From Asterias amurensis (Eukaryota; Echinodermata; Asteroidea; Forcipulatida; Asteriidae), in the NCBI RefSeq assembly GCF_032118995.1, contig NC_092660.1, positions 3,301,501 to 3,365,500 of the forward strand: a DNA stretch of 64,000 nucleotides, in the 5' to 3' direction. The notes beneath the pieces were generated by a model that searched no databases, had not been told where the DNA came from, and saw nothing but the letters and a program-made list of their open reading frames with translations. Of the stretch, positions 32,033-42,808 are shown piece by piece. Both the position numbers and the translations under genes were made by a program. How positions within the stretch are numbered: the first letter of the stretch is position 1; each line of letters begins with the position of its first letter.

Positions 32033-34228
32033 TTATTTGCGTCGCACAATCAAGGCTTTCCAATCTCCAATGAAGTACATCTGGTCCCCGCCGCGTTTCT
32101 CCGTGCACGCGTCACTTCCGAGGTACTCCACCACTTCGCTCTGGAGCTCCGCAGGGGCGTCCGGCACGAAGTTCACGGCGTGTGTGAAGAAGTTGAGCAG
32201 TAGGTTAGCATCTTCCGTTCGGTCTTCTGGCTTGCTGAAACAGGCTGTGATGTTGGACCTCACTTTAATGGTGAAGTTTTCCGATACAGGGATGTTCTGC
32301 TTGGAGCACGCAGCCTCGACTTCTGCTGATGTTGGATGGTGTTGGCTGGCTCCCCCAAGGAGAGGAAACCTTTTCCACAATCGCCCTAAGCCACAATTTT
32401 CTGTATATAGAAAATGTACAAATTTAAATAATGTTAGGATGACATCCTTTTGGTTTATTCACAAGGTACAATGTTACATCTTCAAATGGCAACATGAAAT
32501 GTTTGTTTTTGAAACGGAACATCTGCTTTCACATAGCAATAAGAGCATTTGGAAATTTGAAGTAAGGCCCTAGTTCTCATACTTGTATACGATAATAAAA
32601 ACGTCGTATTATCACACACCATTATGGAATTTAGGTTGGGGTGACACGACGTCAAAGGACAAATGAGCTCATGCCAAAAGCTATTTGACAATAACAGTCT
32701 AAAAATATTTTTGCACTGAGGACAAAAAAATGCATTGTGCATACTCAACAAACAGCCATGGAATGTCACTTGGATAGGACATATTGAACTCAAACTTTTT
32801 TTAAGTTTTTCGAAATTCGGTTGAAAAGAAACTCTTTGTCCCCACAAAATGTGTTTTGCCGAGTGTGGCCTTGGAGTAGGCTTACACTCCAAAGCCAACA
32901 GTATTTGTTGTTATAATGGATGTCGATTGATGACACTTTTTGAGTAAGCCCTTAATACATCCAAATTACATATAATGTTCGTAAAGGAAGTTGAGCAAAA
33001 AGAGGGCGCTACCAGACAAAATGCCTTCATGGTTCGCCGCCATTGGGTGGCGGGGCGGGGCGGGGCGGGGGGATCTCCGAGAGGAAGGCTTTACTAGCCT
33101 GAACATCTGACGTCACACTTCGAGGCTTGTGCTTCACGCCAGAACAGGACCTCCAGCCTAGGCCAATCCCAGTACTTAATCACCTTTGACCTATTACGTT
33201 CATTTTGCACAAAATTAATATAACAAACGTCACCTCGGACCAATCAGAACACATATCCAATGAAATCATATGATATCCAATGAAATCATATGATATCCAA
33301 TGAAATCATATGATATCCAATGAAATCATATGATATCCAATGAAATCACTGGTTCTGAAAAACAATTTCCTGTGAAGACAGGTTTTATATACCAGTCTAA
33401 GGCTTTACCTGAAACCACGATGACCATCATCACACCCCCGGGTTTGAGTCTGTCATACAGATCCTTCATAGTGGCTTCAAGATCAGGAACGTAGTAGATG
33501 GAGTGAACAGAACTGATGAAGTGAAACTTGACCTCATCCTTTCCAGCAATCTCTCCGCGGAACTCGTCCAGTGTTTGCGTCTTCCAGTCATAGGTCATAC
33601 CCTGCTGGTGGGATGTTTCGTCGGCAGCTATCCGTGCCTTGAAGAGCGCCACCATGTCAGGTACTGGCTCTACAACTGTCGCATTGACACGACCGCTCGA
33701 CTCAGTTCTGGATCGGAGAACTTTCAAAACCGTGTTCTCAATAGTTCCTTTAACGAAAGGGAAATTTTGAATTTAGGGATTGCTTGATGTGTGATGGGGT
33801 TCTTTGATGACAGAAATTGCCATAATCCTTAAATTTATGATTTAATAGAACACTTTTCATCTTGTTGGGGGGGGGGGTGCAGAATTTAAAACGAGAATTG
33901 TCATTACAACTGCACTCGGGCTAGCCTCAATCTGTTACGATTAAAATTGAAGGAGATCCTTCCATAAACGTTTACAATGTGTATAAACGAACTTAACGTA
34001 ACTTTCGAAACGACAACGGAAGTTCATGGTCACTATCTTACCGTCTCCAGGTCCAATGCACAGGGCTCTCGTTGGGCCAGTGACGTCACCCATGGTCTTG
34101 ACTACTTCCTTGAGCTGGGTTTCCATCCAGTTGATCAGGACTTTATGTCTGTCAGCTACTCGGTCATAAACACCGAATGCTCTGTGGTAGTACTCCATAT
34201 CATCTGTTAAGGGTCGAATCGACGCCAT
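32033..34228 (-). CDS. HNMT-like SAM-dependent methyltransferase, copy 1
   Basis: Exons 34228-34042, 33747-33409 and 32400-32033 (894 bp, 297 aa; human HNMT is 292 aa); both introns are phase 1. The fold is a Rossmann methyltransferase: motif I LCIGPGDGGTIE, VVEPVPDM (acidic SAM-ribose strand), FHFISSVHSIYYVPDLEATM, and VMMVIVVSG matching human LIIVVSG. The C-terminus ends MYFIGDWKALIVRRK. Aligned by eye with human HNMT, Glu28 falls at Arg (with Asp one residue before), Gln143 at His and Asn283 at Asp, so histamine may not be the substrate. The start is the MASIRPLTDD methionine, matching the paralog; an in-frame upstream Met exists but adds an unrelated hydrophobic stretch. Intron 2 holds a 20-bp minisatellite and a GGGGC run. 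A candidate AATAAA lies at 31791-31786. It sits head to head with the copy at 42,809. Confidence 0.9.
33051..33072. repeat. GGGGC run, potential G-quadruplex
   Basis: CGGGGCGGGGCGGGGCGGGG plus two G; four or more G4 tracts with one-base loops. Intron 2 of HNMT-like copy 1. Confidence 0.7.
33253..33348. repeat. 20-bp tandem repeat, five copies
   Basis: Unit ATATCCAATGAAATCATATG, nearly identical copies, in intron 2 of HNMT-like copy 1 about 60 bases past the exon 2 donor. Confidence 0.85.
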
Positions 34229-34522
34229 CTTGATGGCACAACAAAAAAAGCTACGACAAGAAAGGAAAATAATAAACACCGCTAAAAGTTGACCATTAAA
34301 CATTGTGCGAACAAATACTTCCACGTACCATCGGACTGCAAAAGCTTTAGCAATCAGTGTGTTTGGTTTAACGGGAAAAGTTCCATACCCTGCCACAACT
34401 TTCCCATTCGTATGAAATAAATAAGTGTATAATTTACTGAAAATGAAATATTCCTTTTGGTAAAAATAAGTGAAAAGTGGTGGCAGGATACGGAAATATT
34501 CCCATTGTGGGCTATGTTGATG

Positions 34523-34906
34523 TTAAAGGAACACGTTGCCTTGGATCGGTCGAGTTGGTTTATAAAAAGCGTTTGTAACTGTTTGTTATAAAATGCATAT
34601 GGTTGGAACTTATGTTTAAAAGTAGAATACAATGATCCAAACAAATTTGCCTCGAAATTGCGTGGTTTTCCTTTGACTTTACGAACTAAACTAACACGTT
34701 CGGCCATTTATGGGAGTCAACAATTTTACTCCCATTAATGGCCGCCGGTGTTAGTCGACGAGGTGAAAGGAAAACAACGCAATTTCGAGTGATACTTGTG
34801 TGGATCATTATTTTCTACTTTTAAAATATCTATCTAACCATATGCATTTCATAAGAAACGGTTTCAAAGACCAACTCGTCCGATCCAAGGCAATGTGTTC
34901 CTTTAA
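34523..34906. mobile_element. MITE family E, full foldback copy
   Basis: TTAAAGGAACACGTTGCCTT at the left and its inverse AAGGCAATGTGTTCCTTTAA at the right, with arms of about 170 bp meeting at GGGAGTCAACAATTTTACTC. TTAA at each end. It lies just upstream of HNMT-like copy 1. Confidence 0.75.
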
Positions 34907-35867
34907 GAACATACCGATTTATTTGTCAAAGCTATTTGTAGTTCGATGGTATCAGGTGTCAGTCTGGCCCGACATTGAGGTCATTGAGGTCATATCGCAA
35001 ACCCCTAAAGTTGCATGCTTCGCATCCCATGTTTTCATTGTGTGTTTGTAATAGGATGTTTATCGGGGCGGATTTTTAATAGTTCGGGGCGGAGTGGTTG
35101 AAGGAAAATAGAGCCTTTAAGCATGGTTCAGGGTCTTGCTCTATCCATGGTTCAAAATGGGTCTACGTTGGGGTACCCTCTGTCACATGATGGGATATTA
35201 TGACGATCAACTATTTATTTTTTTACTTGGCCTTACGTTTACAAAAGAGAAACCAAGGGCTTCCTGCAGGCACGATTTGTACACAGCAATGGAAGAAAAT
35301 CTTAATATTTTATGTAGATTGCACTGTCTTATTATTCTTATCAACTTTTGATATGATGAAAGGGGCAAAACTTGTCCAGCTTTTACTTTCATAACTCTTA
35401 GATTTATGCAAACATTTCGTCACAAAATGTCAACTTTTCCATATGACAAGTGCAGTCTCTTGCAAGTGCAGCCTGCCAGACTAGCCAAATAATGTTCGAG
35501 GTCACAGTGTATAGTAAACAAAGGTCACACGGTCTATAGATCAGACGTTGTCATGGATGATCACACAAAACTTGACCGCTGTCTGCGAGATAGTTCAGCT
35601 CACCCAATCCTATATTGTTTAGCTCATTCCATGGTTTCAACAATTTTATCAAAATATCTTTAAAGAGCTGCAGGCATAGGTGACTGTTGCCGCTCGACTG
35701 TGGGTTGTCTATTAATCAAACTGCTATCCACAATCGAGATCCTCCATGATAGAACACAACGGGTTCCCATTATGTAATGCCATAGACTGTGAGGTGCAGC
35801 CCCACAGGGAACTGTGTGTACATAGGCTACTCATGGAGGTCTTCCTCCATGGTCTACTGTAAGGTTG

Positions 35868-36255
35868 TACTAAACTGCGCCAATAAAGTATCTAAACACT
35901 TACAAATGGTCAGATTTATCGGAACCTGAAATAGTATACAACAAAATAATTATTCATTTCTATTCACCGTTAACTTCTGCACATTTTGACACATCTTTAG
36001 TTGCGCTACGATGTTGTTGGGTGGATTTATGGGCACTTGAATAGGGGCTTTTGCAACTTTTGAAATTCGACCTTAAGCCACTCAAGTGTCCATAAATCCA
36101 CTAAACAACATCGTAGCGCAACACAAGATGTGTCAAAATGTGCAGAAATTAACGGTGACTCGAAATGAATAATTATTTGTTGGCATACTATTTCAGGTTC
36201 CGATATATCTGACAATTTGTAAGTGTTTAGATACTTTATTGGCGCAGTTTAGTAT
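35868..36255. repeat. Near-perfect 390-bp palindrome (foldback element)
   Basis: Arms of about 170 bp start TACTAAACTGCGCCAATAAA and meet at a 40-base centre around GGGCTTTTGCAACTTTTG. No ORF. Confidence 0.7.
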
Positions 36256-36984
36256 AAAATGGTTCCTATTCGTATTGTTCACAATGAGCAATGATCACGT
36301 AGTTATGTGTGTGATCTTATGTATACATTACACAAGCTGTTCTTACCTAGTTTGATCTTGGGCATGTAGCTGTAGATGTGTCCACTCAGACAGCTGAGAA
36401 CCTTGCTCGGTGATCCCGCAAACCCACAGCTCAGGAGATAGACAGTACAGAAATCACTGATGCACCAGCATGCAAAACACTCGTTTGACCCCGAAATAGT
36501 ATTTACTCGGCCATGATATCACCACGTACGCTATCAATGTCGGTAAACACTGATCGGTCTCCTACACAATACATGGAGATATACATCATACGATCGACCT
36601 TTTGACGTGTCACAGAATTAAAGAATGACGAATTAAATTCGACAAAAGGACGACGTTTGGCACAAACTTTAAAGTTCATCTCTATAAAGCTATTAAGCGC
36701 TGGGACATTTTGATATTGTGTCTTTACCCTCCAAAAGTTGGTGGGGGGGGGGGGGGCGCATGTCAGAATGTGCCGCTACAAAACCAGTATTGGCCCAATA
36801 GAGGTTTTCTACCATTTAGAAAGTAAAACTTTCATGCAGACGAAAATTCAATCAGCTTAAGTTTTTTCATTATCTCATTAACGTTACAACGATTTTACAA
36901 TTTTAAAAACTTAATATACTTAAATTAGATAATGGAACTATGCTAACTAAAAGGACCTATTGGTATGCACTAAATTGTTAATTC

Positions 36985-37165
36985 ACCGGAGTGTGGGTTC
37001 GAATCCCGGTCGTGACACTTGTGTCCTTGAGCAAGATACATTACTATAATTGCTTCTCGTCACCCAGGAGTATAAATGGGTACCTGCGAGGGTAAAGGTT
37101 GATACTGTGAATAAAACACTTGGGACCAAGCCCAACCTACAAATTTGAATTATGTGCTCTTTCCG
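36985..37165 (+). mobile_element. tRNA-derived SINE (family 1), head fragment
   Basis: GTGGGTTCGAATCCCGG B box followed by GACACTTGTGTCCTTGAGCA and TATAAATGGGTACCTG. The A box and the tail are missing. Confidence 0.65.
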
Positions 37166-37456
37166 CTCGGCAATGACGCTATTTCCATTAAGCAGTAGCT
37201 AGTAGTCAGGGGCCAGCAGTCTGTTCCTTGCTCTATGCTGGGACCGAGTAAAGCAGTATTGCGGGAACTTCAAGCAAAGCGCTGGCACGACCGCCGCATC
37301 AATCATGCATAACGACACTTATATTTAATACTCACAATTATGTCACTTTGAAAGTATCTATACAGAACAGATGAAAAAAAAACCAGCATGTAAAAAAGCC
37401 CGTGTTTTGTTACTGCAGTAACAAAACAGTATGTTTCTGCTCCATTGGATACCCCT

Positions 37457-37944
37457 GTGGCGGTTTCAGTCTTCCGCCGTCTTCAGTTTTCCGGGTGACG
37501 TAGTCGGACATATCAGCACGTTGTTCGAACGGTTTTAGCTTTCCGGCGTGTTCAGTTATCCGGGTGACCTGTCAGATACCGCCGCGAGAGTACCCTGGCG
37601 AGTACTGTAGTTCTCTCAGCAGTGACCCCAAATTGTTTATATTCCGATTCTTTTCTGTGTAGTCACATAATATCTTGCCCCATCTTTACATGTATTCATG
37701 GGTACAACTTTAGGCAGGTCACACTCTGCTTGCATAAAAAACAACTCATACGATCCACGCGTTTGCCGCTAGTTGTACTCGACTCGTGGAATCCGACATG
37801 ACAGCTACCGGAAGGTAACGGATGACTCAATACGGCACTAAAAATGGACTACTTTCGCTTGCTGTGCGCAGGCATCGCATGACGTAATGCTACCGTATTT
37901 GGTCATTCGGAAAACTGAACACAGCGGAAAGTTGAAACCGCCAC
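37457..37944. repeat. Foldback element with repeated tip
   Basis: GTGGCGGTTTCAGTCTTCCG at the left and its inverse (GGAAAGTTGAAACCGCCAC) at the right. The tip motif TTCAGTTTTCCGGGTGACG is repeated at 37520-37570. Confidence 0.55.
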
Positions 37945-38332
37945 ACCCCCCCCCCCCAACCCGTAGGCATAGACATAGACTCGTTGACAAGTCGTTAAAC
38001 CGTTGTTGTGGTGGTAGCGGCAATCCGAATCTCTCCGTGATTCTCGAGACACTGGCGATGTTCCCGGGAGACTATACCCCGACAATACTCTCTCTCACGA
38101 CTATCTGGAAGGAGCCTCGCCAGGAGAGCACTGATCTCGCGAGAGTTTGAGAGAGCATTTTTTTGTCGTGGAGCTATAGCTACCGAGATTGTACACAATC
38201 GCGAAATTAACGAGCGACTTATCCACAAGTCTAACATTCACAGAGAAGAACCTATCCATTCAAACTTTTCTTTCACACATCACAGCACTTTTACAATGGC
38301 AAATGGTTATTACGGTTATTAGCATTCGAATA

Positions 38333-38487
38333 ATAGACCTTATGCACATGACGTCATTTCAGTACGGCGCCCTCGCCTTGAGGTCAAAAGGAGGTTGTTC
38401 ATTGGCCAATCTATGTGCGTTTCGATTGTTTCGTCACCGTTTGACCTCAAAGATGGCGGCTGGATGACGTCAATGCATAAGGTCTAT
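38333..38487. repeat. Foldback MITE of about 155 bp
   Basis: ATAGACCTTATGCACATGAC and inverse GTCAATGCATAAGGTCTAT, with GACGTCA on both sides and an AAGATGGCGGC segment inside. Confidence 0.6.
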
Positions 38488-39580
38488 AGCGCGTAAACCG
38501 GGCGGGTACATAGCGCCCCCTCCCCCCCAATGGAAACGTGCTTGGGCCCAAGCTGTACTGGCATCACACTTTTAGTTTCTAGCTCGCAATCTAGCCCCCA
38601 CCCCACCTCTTTATGGGTAGAACCATTTACACTAATAATCTGACCACATGTTAAAATAATTTTACTATTATGCTTGATGTAGATTGTGGTCAATTTATTC
38701 AGTACTGATGTATACAATACAATTTTTACCTTTCGAAAATCGTATTTCAAAAGATATCGCAGAAACTCCAGAGCAAATGTGCACATCACACATGAAGAAT
38801 AATCGCTATGGAAATACTGATAAGCGTTACTGTGGTAACGCATCTTGTATCCAAATTTCGGGGATAAAGAGTGCTTGATTTTTGTCCATAACCGTATAAC
38901 TTTTAAGTGAAACGTTTCTCAAAATGCATTTTATTAACCCTGAATTCAAATCTGATGTTTGTAGGCCGATTTCTTACCTCTAAACGTGTGCTAATATAAT
39001 TTTTCTATGATGTACATTTTTCTTACGTGGGAGTGATTTATTGTATACATGTACATAAACAACACAAGGTTGACAGACAATGAACAGCCTGAAACCAACC
39101 TCCTGCTACAAAGACCATGTCTGTCAGGGCATAAAAATAGCGAATCCATAGACAGTGTCTGCGTTGCTCTTTTTCCAGGGGACCCCACGCATCAGTACAA
39201 ATTAATCGGTTGATGGTTCCTTTTTGTACCCTGACGGCATTATAACAGCCGGTTCTCGCGTTTCAGCTTGCTGTAATCTTTCAAGTGTGTATAACGTGGA
39301 CGGATCAACGCCGGTAAGTGATTTGATTTTCACACTTCACCAGGACACCTATAGAGACAACACAGCAGGATCTACTAAAGGTAACATTAATGTGTTGTGT
39401 CGAGTAGGCCTACGTCAGCAAATGTATTCTAACTTGACTCCCATGTGCCATTTTGGTTGATAGGCCTTGTTAGTTAAGTTCACAATGGTGTGTCAATGCA
39501 TGGAGGAAAAAAACAGAAGTTCAGTGCTGCGCAATGTTACATGGTGACAATTTCCAACAGGGCAACGGTATAACAAGAGT

Positions 39581-39672
39581 GGATTTCACAAAGGGTTTAG
39601 ACTATGTCTTATAGGACTAGCCTTACGTTTTTAATAACTCCTAAGTTAGGACTATCTTTGTGAAATTGACCC
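39581..39672. repeat. Short foldback repeat
   Basis: GGATTTCACAAAGGGTTTAG against the inverse of AGGACTATCTTTGTGAAATT; about 90 bp. Confidence 0.5.
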
Positions 39673-39690
39673 CTGGTAAATGTACTCTAA

Positions 39691-39905
39691 GGGCCTTGTC
39701 ACACGAGGCAACTTTTGCAGACAACTTGGAGGCAACCAACTGCAGTGCATGCTACAGGACCACTTAGGTATTACACAAGTCATTTTCCCAACATTGTCTT
39801 ACGATCCCCTATAACAAAAGGTGAACACTAAAATGAGAATGGCTTTTCTTCTTAGAGATTGCCTTGAAACAGGTTGCCTGTAAATTGCCTCGTGTGACAT
39901 GGGCC
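39691..39905. repeat. Foldback MITE of about 215 bp
   Basis: GGGCCTTGTCACACGAGGCA at the left, inverse TGCCTCGTGTGACATGGGCC at the right. Confidence 0.6.
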
Positions 39906-40435
39906 TAACCCTCCGCTGGAAATTCTTGTTCAGCAATAAATGCAGCATTGGCACACAGGCTGGGGTATGAAGGTCTTTAGTCCATTTGTTATATTATGTT
40001 TGTTTGTTCGTTTGTTTGTTTGTATGCATACAGTAAACCTAAACAGATCGGGACATAATCCTGGTGTTTTATCTTTGGGTGTATGGAATCGAACTTTGGT
40101 AACTCTAAAAGAGCTTATCATTAAATAATTCGTAATAATGATTTCTATAAGGCTATATCATGATACCCGGGTGGAGGCGGATTGATATTTTTTATGATAG
40201 CCCCATGGTATTACGGGGTGAACAACATCTCCGGTTCGGAACGGGTTCCGACCCAGAGGTTTTTGACAGTGTGAAAAGGCCTTATAAAGCGATTTGAATT
40301 TAGAGAGGGCCTTGTTCATATTGGACTCTGTTATTGCTTTCCAACTGAGACTGAAAATGCCGGCTGACCTTTAGAACAATTGTTTTCTTTTTAAAACGTA
40401 TCATAACCAAACCGATAAAAACAGTAATAGTGTCG

Positions 40436-40606
40436 TGGAAGTGTCATGTCAAACGAAGTTGTGTCCTTTCAGATGCTTGTTTTCGAGACCTCGAAATCTA
40501 ATTCAAATACTTTTCTCTCGAAAACTACGTTACTTCAGAGGGAGCCTTTTTCCACAATGTGTTATACTGTCAACAGCTCTCCATTGCTCGTTACCAAGTA
40601 AGGGTA
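40436..40606 (-). mobile_element. MITE family A, partial
   Basis: Interior match (TTCGAGACCTCGAAATC; CAGAGGGAGCCTTTTTCC), both termini missing. Confidence 0.5.
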
Positions 40607-41763
40607 TACAAACGTGTGAAGGCGCCACTATACCATGCCCGATTGTCCATCCCCCCCCCCCCGGTAGTGAAGTTCATGTTAGACTGGGCCGCATCATTCA
40701 AGAGCCTCAAAGTGTGACGTCAGATGTTCAATCTGGCGCCAACCTCTCTCCAAATGTTCCGCTACTGGTCCTTACTCTGTACTTTTCCACACACCTTTCC
40801 TCATCTACAAAGGTCCCGGAACTACTTTCCCAGAACACATTAAAGACACAACGTGCAACATTCAGTGCCACATGAACGCCGAGGGAGGTCGAACAATGGG
40901 AACGCATACAGATTGATTGATGTTTGTAATATTGTCTGCACATGAGCATTGTACAATTTCCCTGTCACCTTCACCTGTTCAGGTTCAACACTCAATAATA
41001 TTGTTGCTCTGTTATAAGTATTGTCATTCTCCGATCGACCCAATGGCGCTTTGATTAGCGGGTTAAGTCAGATTTATAACTTTGAGCCAGATATAATGTG
41101 TGATACAGAATTCCAGTAATCCGTGTTGCGATAACAGCGAATAGTCAACACGTAATCAACCAAGACCAACACAAGCCTATAAATAGGTTGAAGTCACCTG
41201 GAAGTGGTATTTTTTTTAAATAAAGCTTTTGTCACTAAAATATGTGTTTTTATGAGAGGAATGTGAATAAAAAATTAACTAAGGCTTAAAAATCTTAGTT
41301 TTGATTGTATTTACAAATTTACGAGTAGGCCCCGACCCGAGAGGGCGCTGTTCGTGACGTATTTCAAGGCGCGATATTTAAAGAGAGAAATTGTAGTCGG
41401 GCCCCCGTACATTACGTCTGGGAACATGGCACATCAAAACAAATTTAGACACGATTTTACACACATACGTTCATTGAAACTTGAACATGTTGAACGCCTA
41501 GTGGTTTTTACAAAAGCTGTTGCTGCTATTTTAATTTAACTATGCGACTTTTTAGTGACCAAATGGGTTGTAAGATGTGGGTCTGCCTACGTATTATTAT
41601 AGAAATACGGCCACGGAGCAGACTGCACGCACGCACTATGGCTGCTGTATAATGGGCGGACGGTCACATAGGACCTGCACGCACGGTGAATCGCATGCGG
41701 TACCAACAAAAAATCGTGTCACTTGGCAAAAGCTAAAAACATACCCTCAAAGTTTAAACTTAC

Positions 41764-42096
41764 CCGAATTTTTTCACGTTTAGCAAATGCTCCTCTGAGT
41801 TCGTCACGTCTTTCAGATACCTTCTTCGACTTCCCACTAGCTAGAAAAATTGTTGGGACGGCGTCGTGTTTAAGAATGGCTCTTCTCGTCATGTCAAATG
41901 AGTTTTGTATCCAGGATTCGAAGCACGACGGCTCTAAAAGTGTTCGCTGCAGCGCTGAAAAAGACGTCGGACCGGACCACTTTGCTCTAGTTAATCTGAC
42001 TTTCGCAGCCCACAACCGCCTATACTTGGGATCTGCAGGAAACAGATGAAGACTGACCCCATCTTTAGTTGTTTTGCTGCATCCAGCAGCAATACA
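41764..42096 (-). pseudogene. THAP zinc-finger exon, damaged
   Basis: The minus-strand frame reads CIAAGCSKTTKDGVSLHLFP, then DPKYRRLWAAKVRLTRAKW, LEPSCFE, and the AVPTIF box that closes a THAP domain. It ends at a good donor (AAAATTCGG|GTAAGT, 41764). THAP domains are C2CH zinc-binding DNA-binding modules of host transcription factors and P-element transposases. The second zinc pair (expected C-x2-H-F) is lost in this frame: bases coding CSEHF are present but in a neighbouring frame, because small losses on each side cancel. The exon's 5' side abuts a MITE (42100-42322), so the first codons are missing or replaced. No downstream exon was recognised. It is either a decayed gene or P-like transposon relic, or carries sequence errors. 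Confidence 0.72.
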
Positions 42097-42099
42097 CCT

Positions 42100-42322
42100 G
42101 GGCCCAATTTCATAGAGCTGCTTAAGCAAAAAAATCTTTGCTTTGTAAAATCAGATTACCGGCTAAGACTCCACTCAATTGTTATGCTAAGTAAACAACA
42201 GCGTAATATTAGTCACGAGCAATGTACATGTCATGAAATTTTTGCCAGTAACATGTGTAAAATAAGCAAGCTATTTTCATGCTGCAATTTTTTTGCTTAA
42301 GCAGCTCTATGAAATTGGGCCC
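42100..42322 (+). mobile_element. MITE family C, full copy, abutting the THAP exon
   Basis: Ends GGGCCCAATTTCATAGAGCT and its inverse AGCTCTATGAAATTGGGCCC, at least 24 bp of perfect inverted repeat continuing into GCTTAAGCA. No ORF. Its left end sits 4 bases from the first THAP codon on the minus strand. Confidence 0.75.
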
Positions 42323-42808
42323 TGTTCGGCATTGCCGGAAAAATGCCAGAAAAAAACCTTTTTCGCAGCGTACAAACTCACGTCTTAGAATTACATGTAC
42401 TTTTGCACGTGTGTTTTTCTACGCATCGAGGGGGGGTCTATGTTTGACCGAGGCAAAGTCTTCCTTTTCCTACGTCAAAAAAGGGGTAGGCGGAGTCAAC
42501 CCCCCAGCACTTAATTAATTTTTTTAACATATAAATCGTGACTTAAATTTACTCAAAAATTGTTTTATTGTTAACAAACATATACTCTTATGTTTAAAAG
42601 AAAACAAATCCTATTTCCAGGTGCCTTTAACCAATTTCTCTCGGGAACGTGTGCATCGTGCACAGAACGAATTACTCAATGGGAAAAGTTTTTTACTTAC
42701 CCCTCTCGAACGATATTTTCTAAGACCGGTCTTTTAGCACAATCGATAAATATTATTTGTTTTATACCATTTTCAATATAGGTGAAGGTAGCATCTAAAG
42801 CAATCACT

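Larger units (their letters stand above)
34229..41763. other. Spacer between the HNMT-like paralogs
   Basis: Apart from the family E MITE, the foldbacks at 35868, 37457, 38333, 39581 and 39691, and a SINE head, I see no gene. The promoters of the minus-strand HNMT-like copy should lie just right of 34228. Confidence 0.55.
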
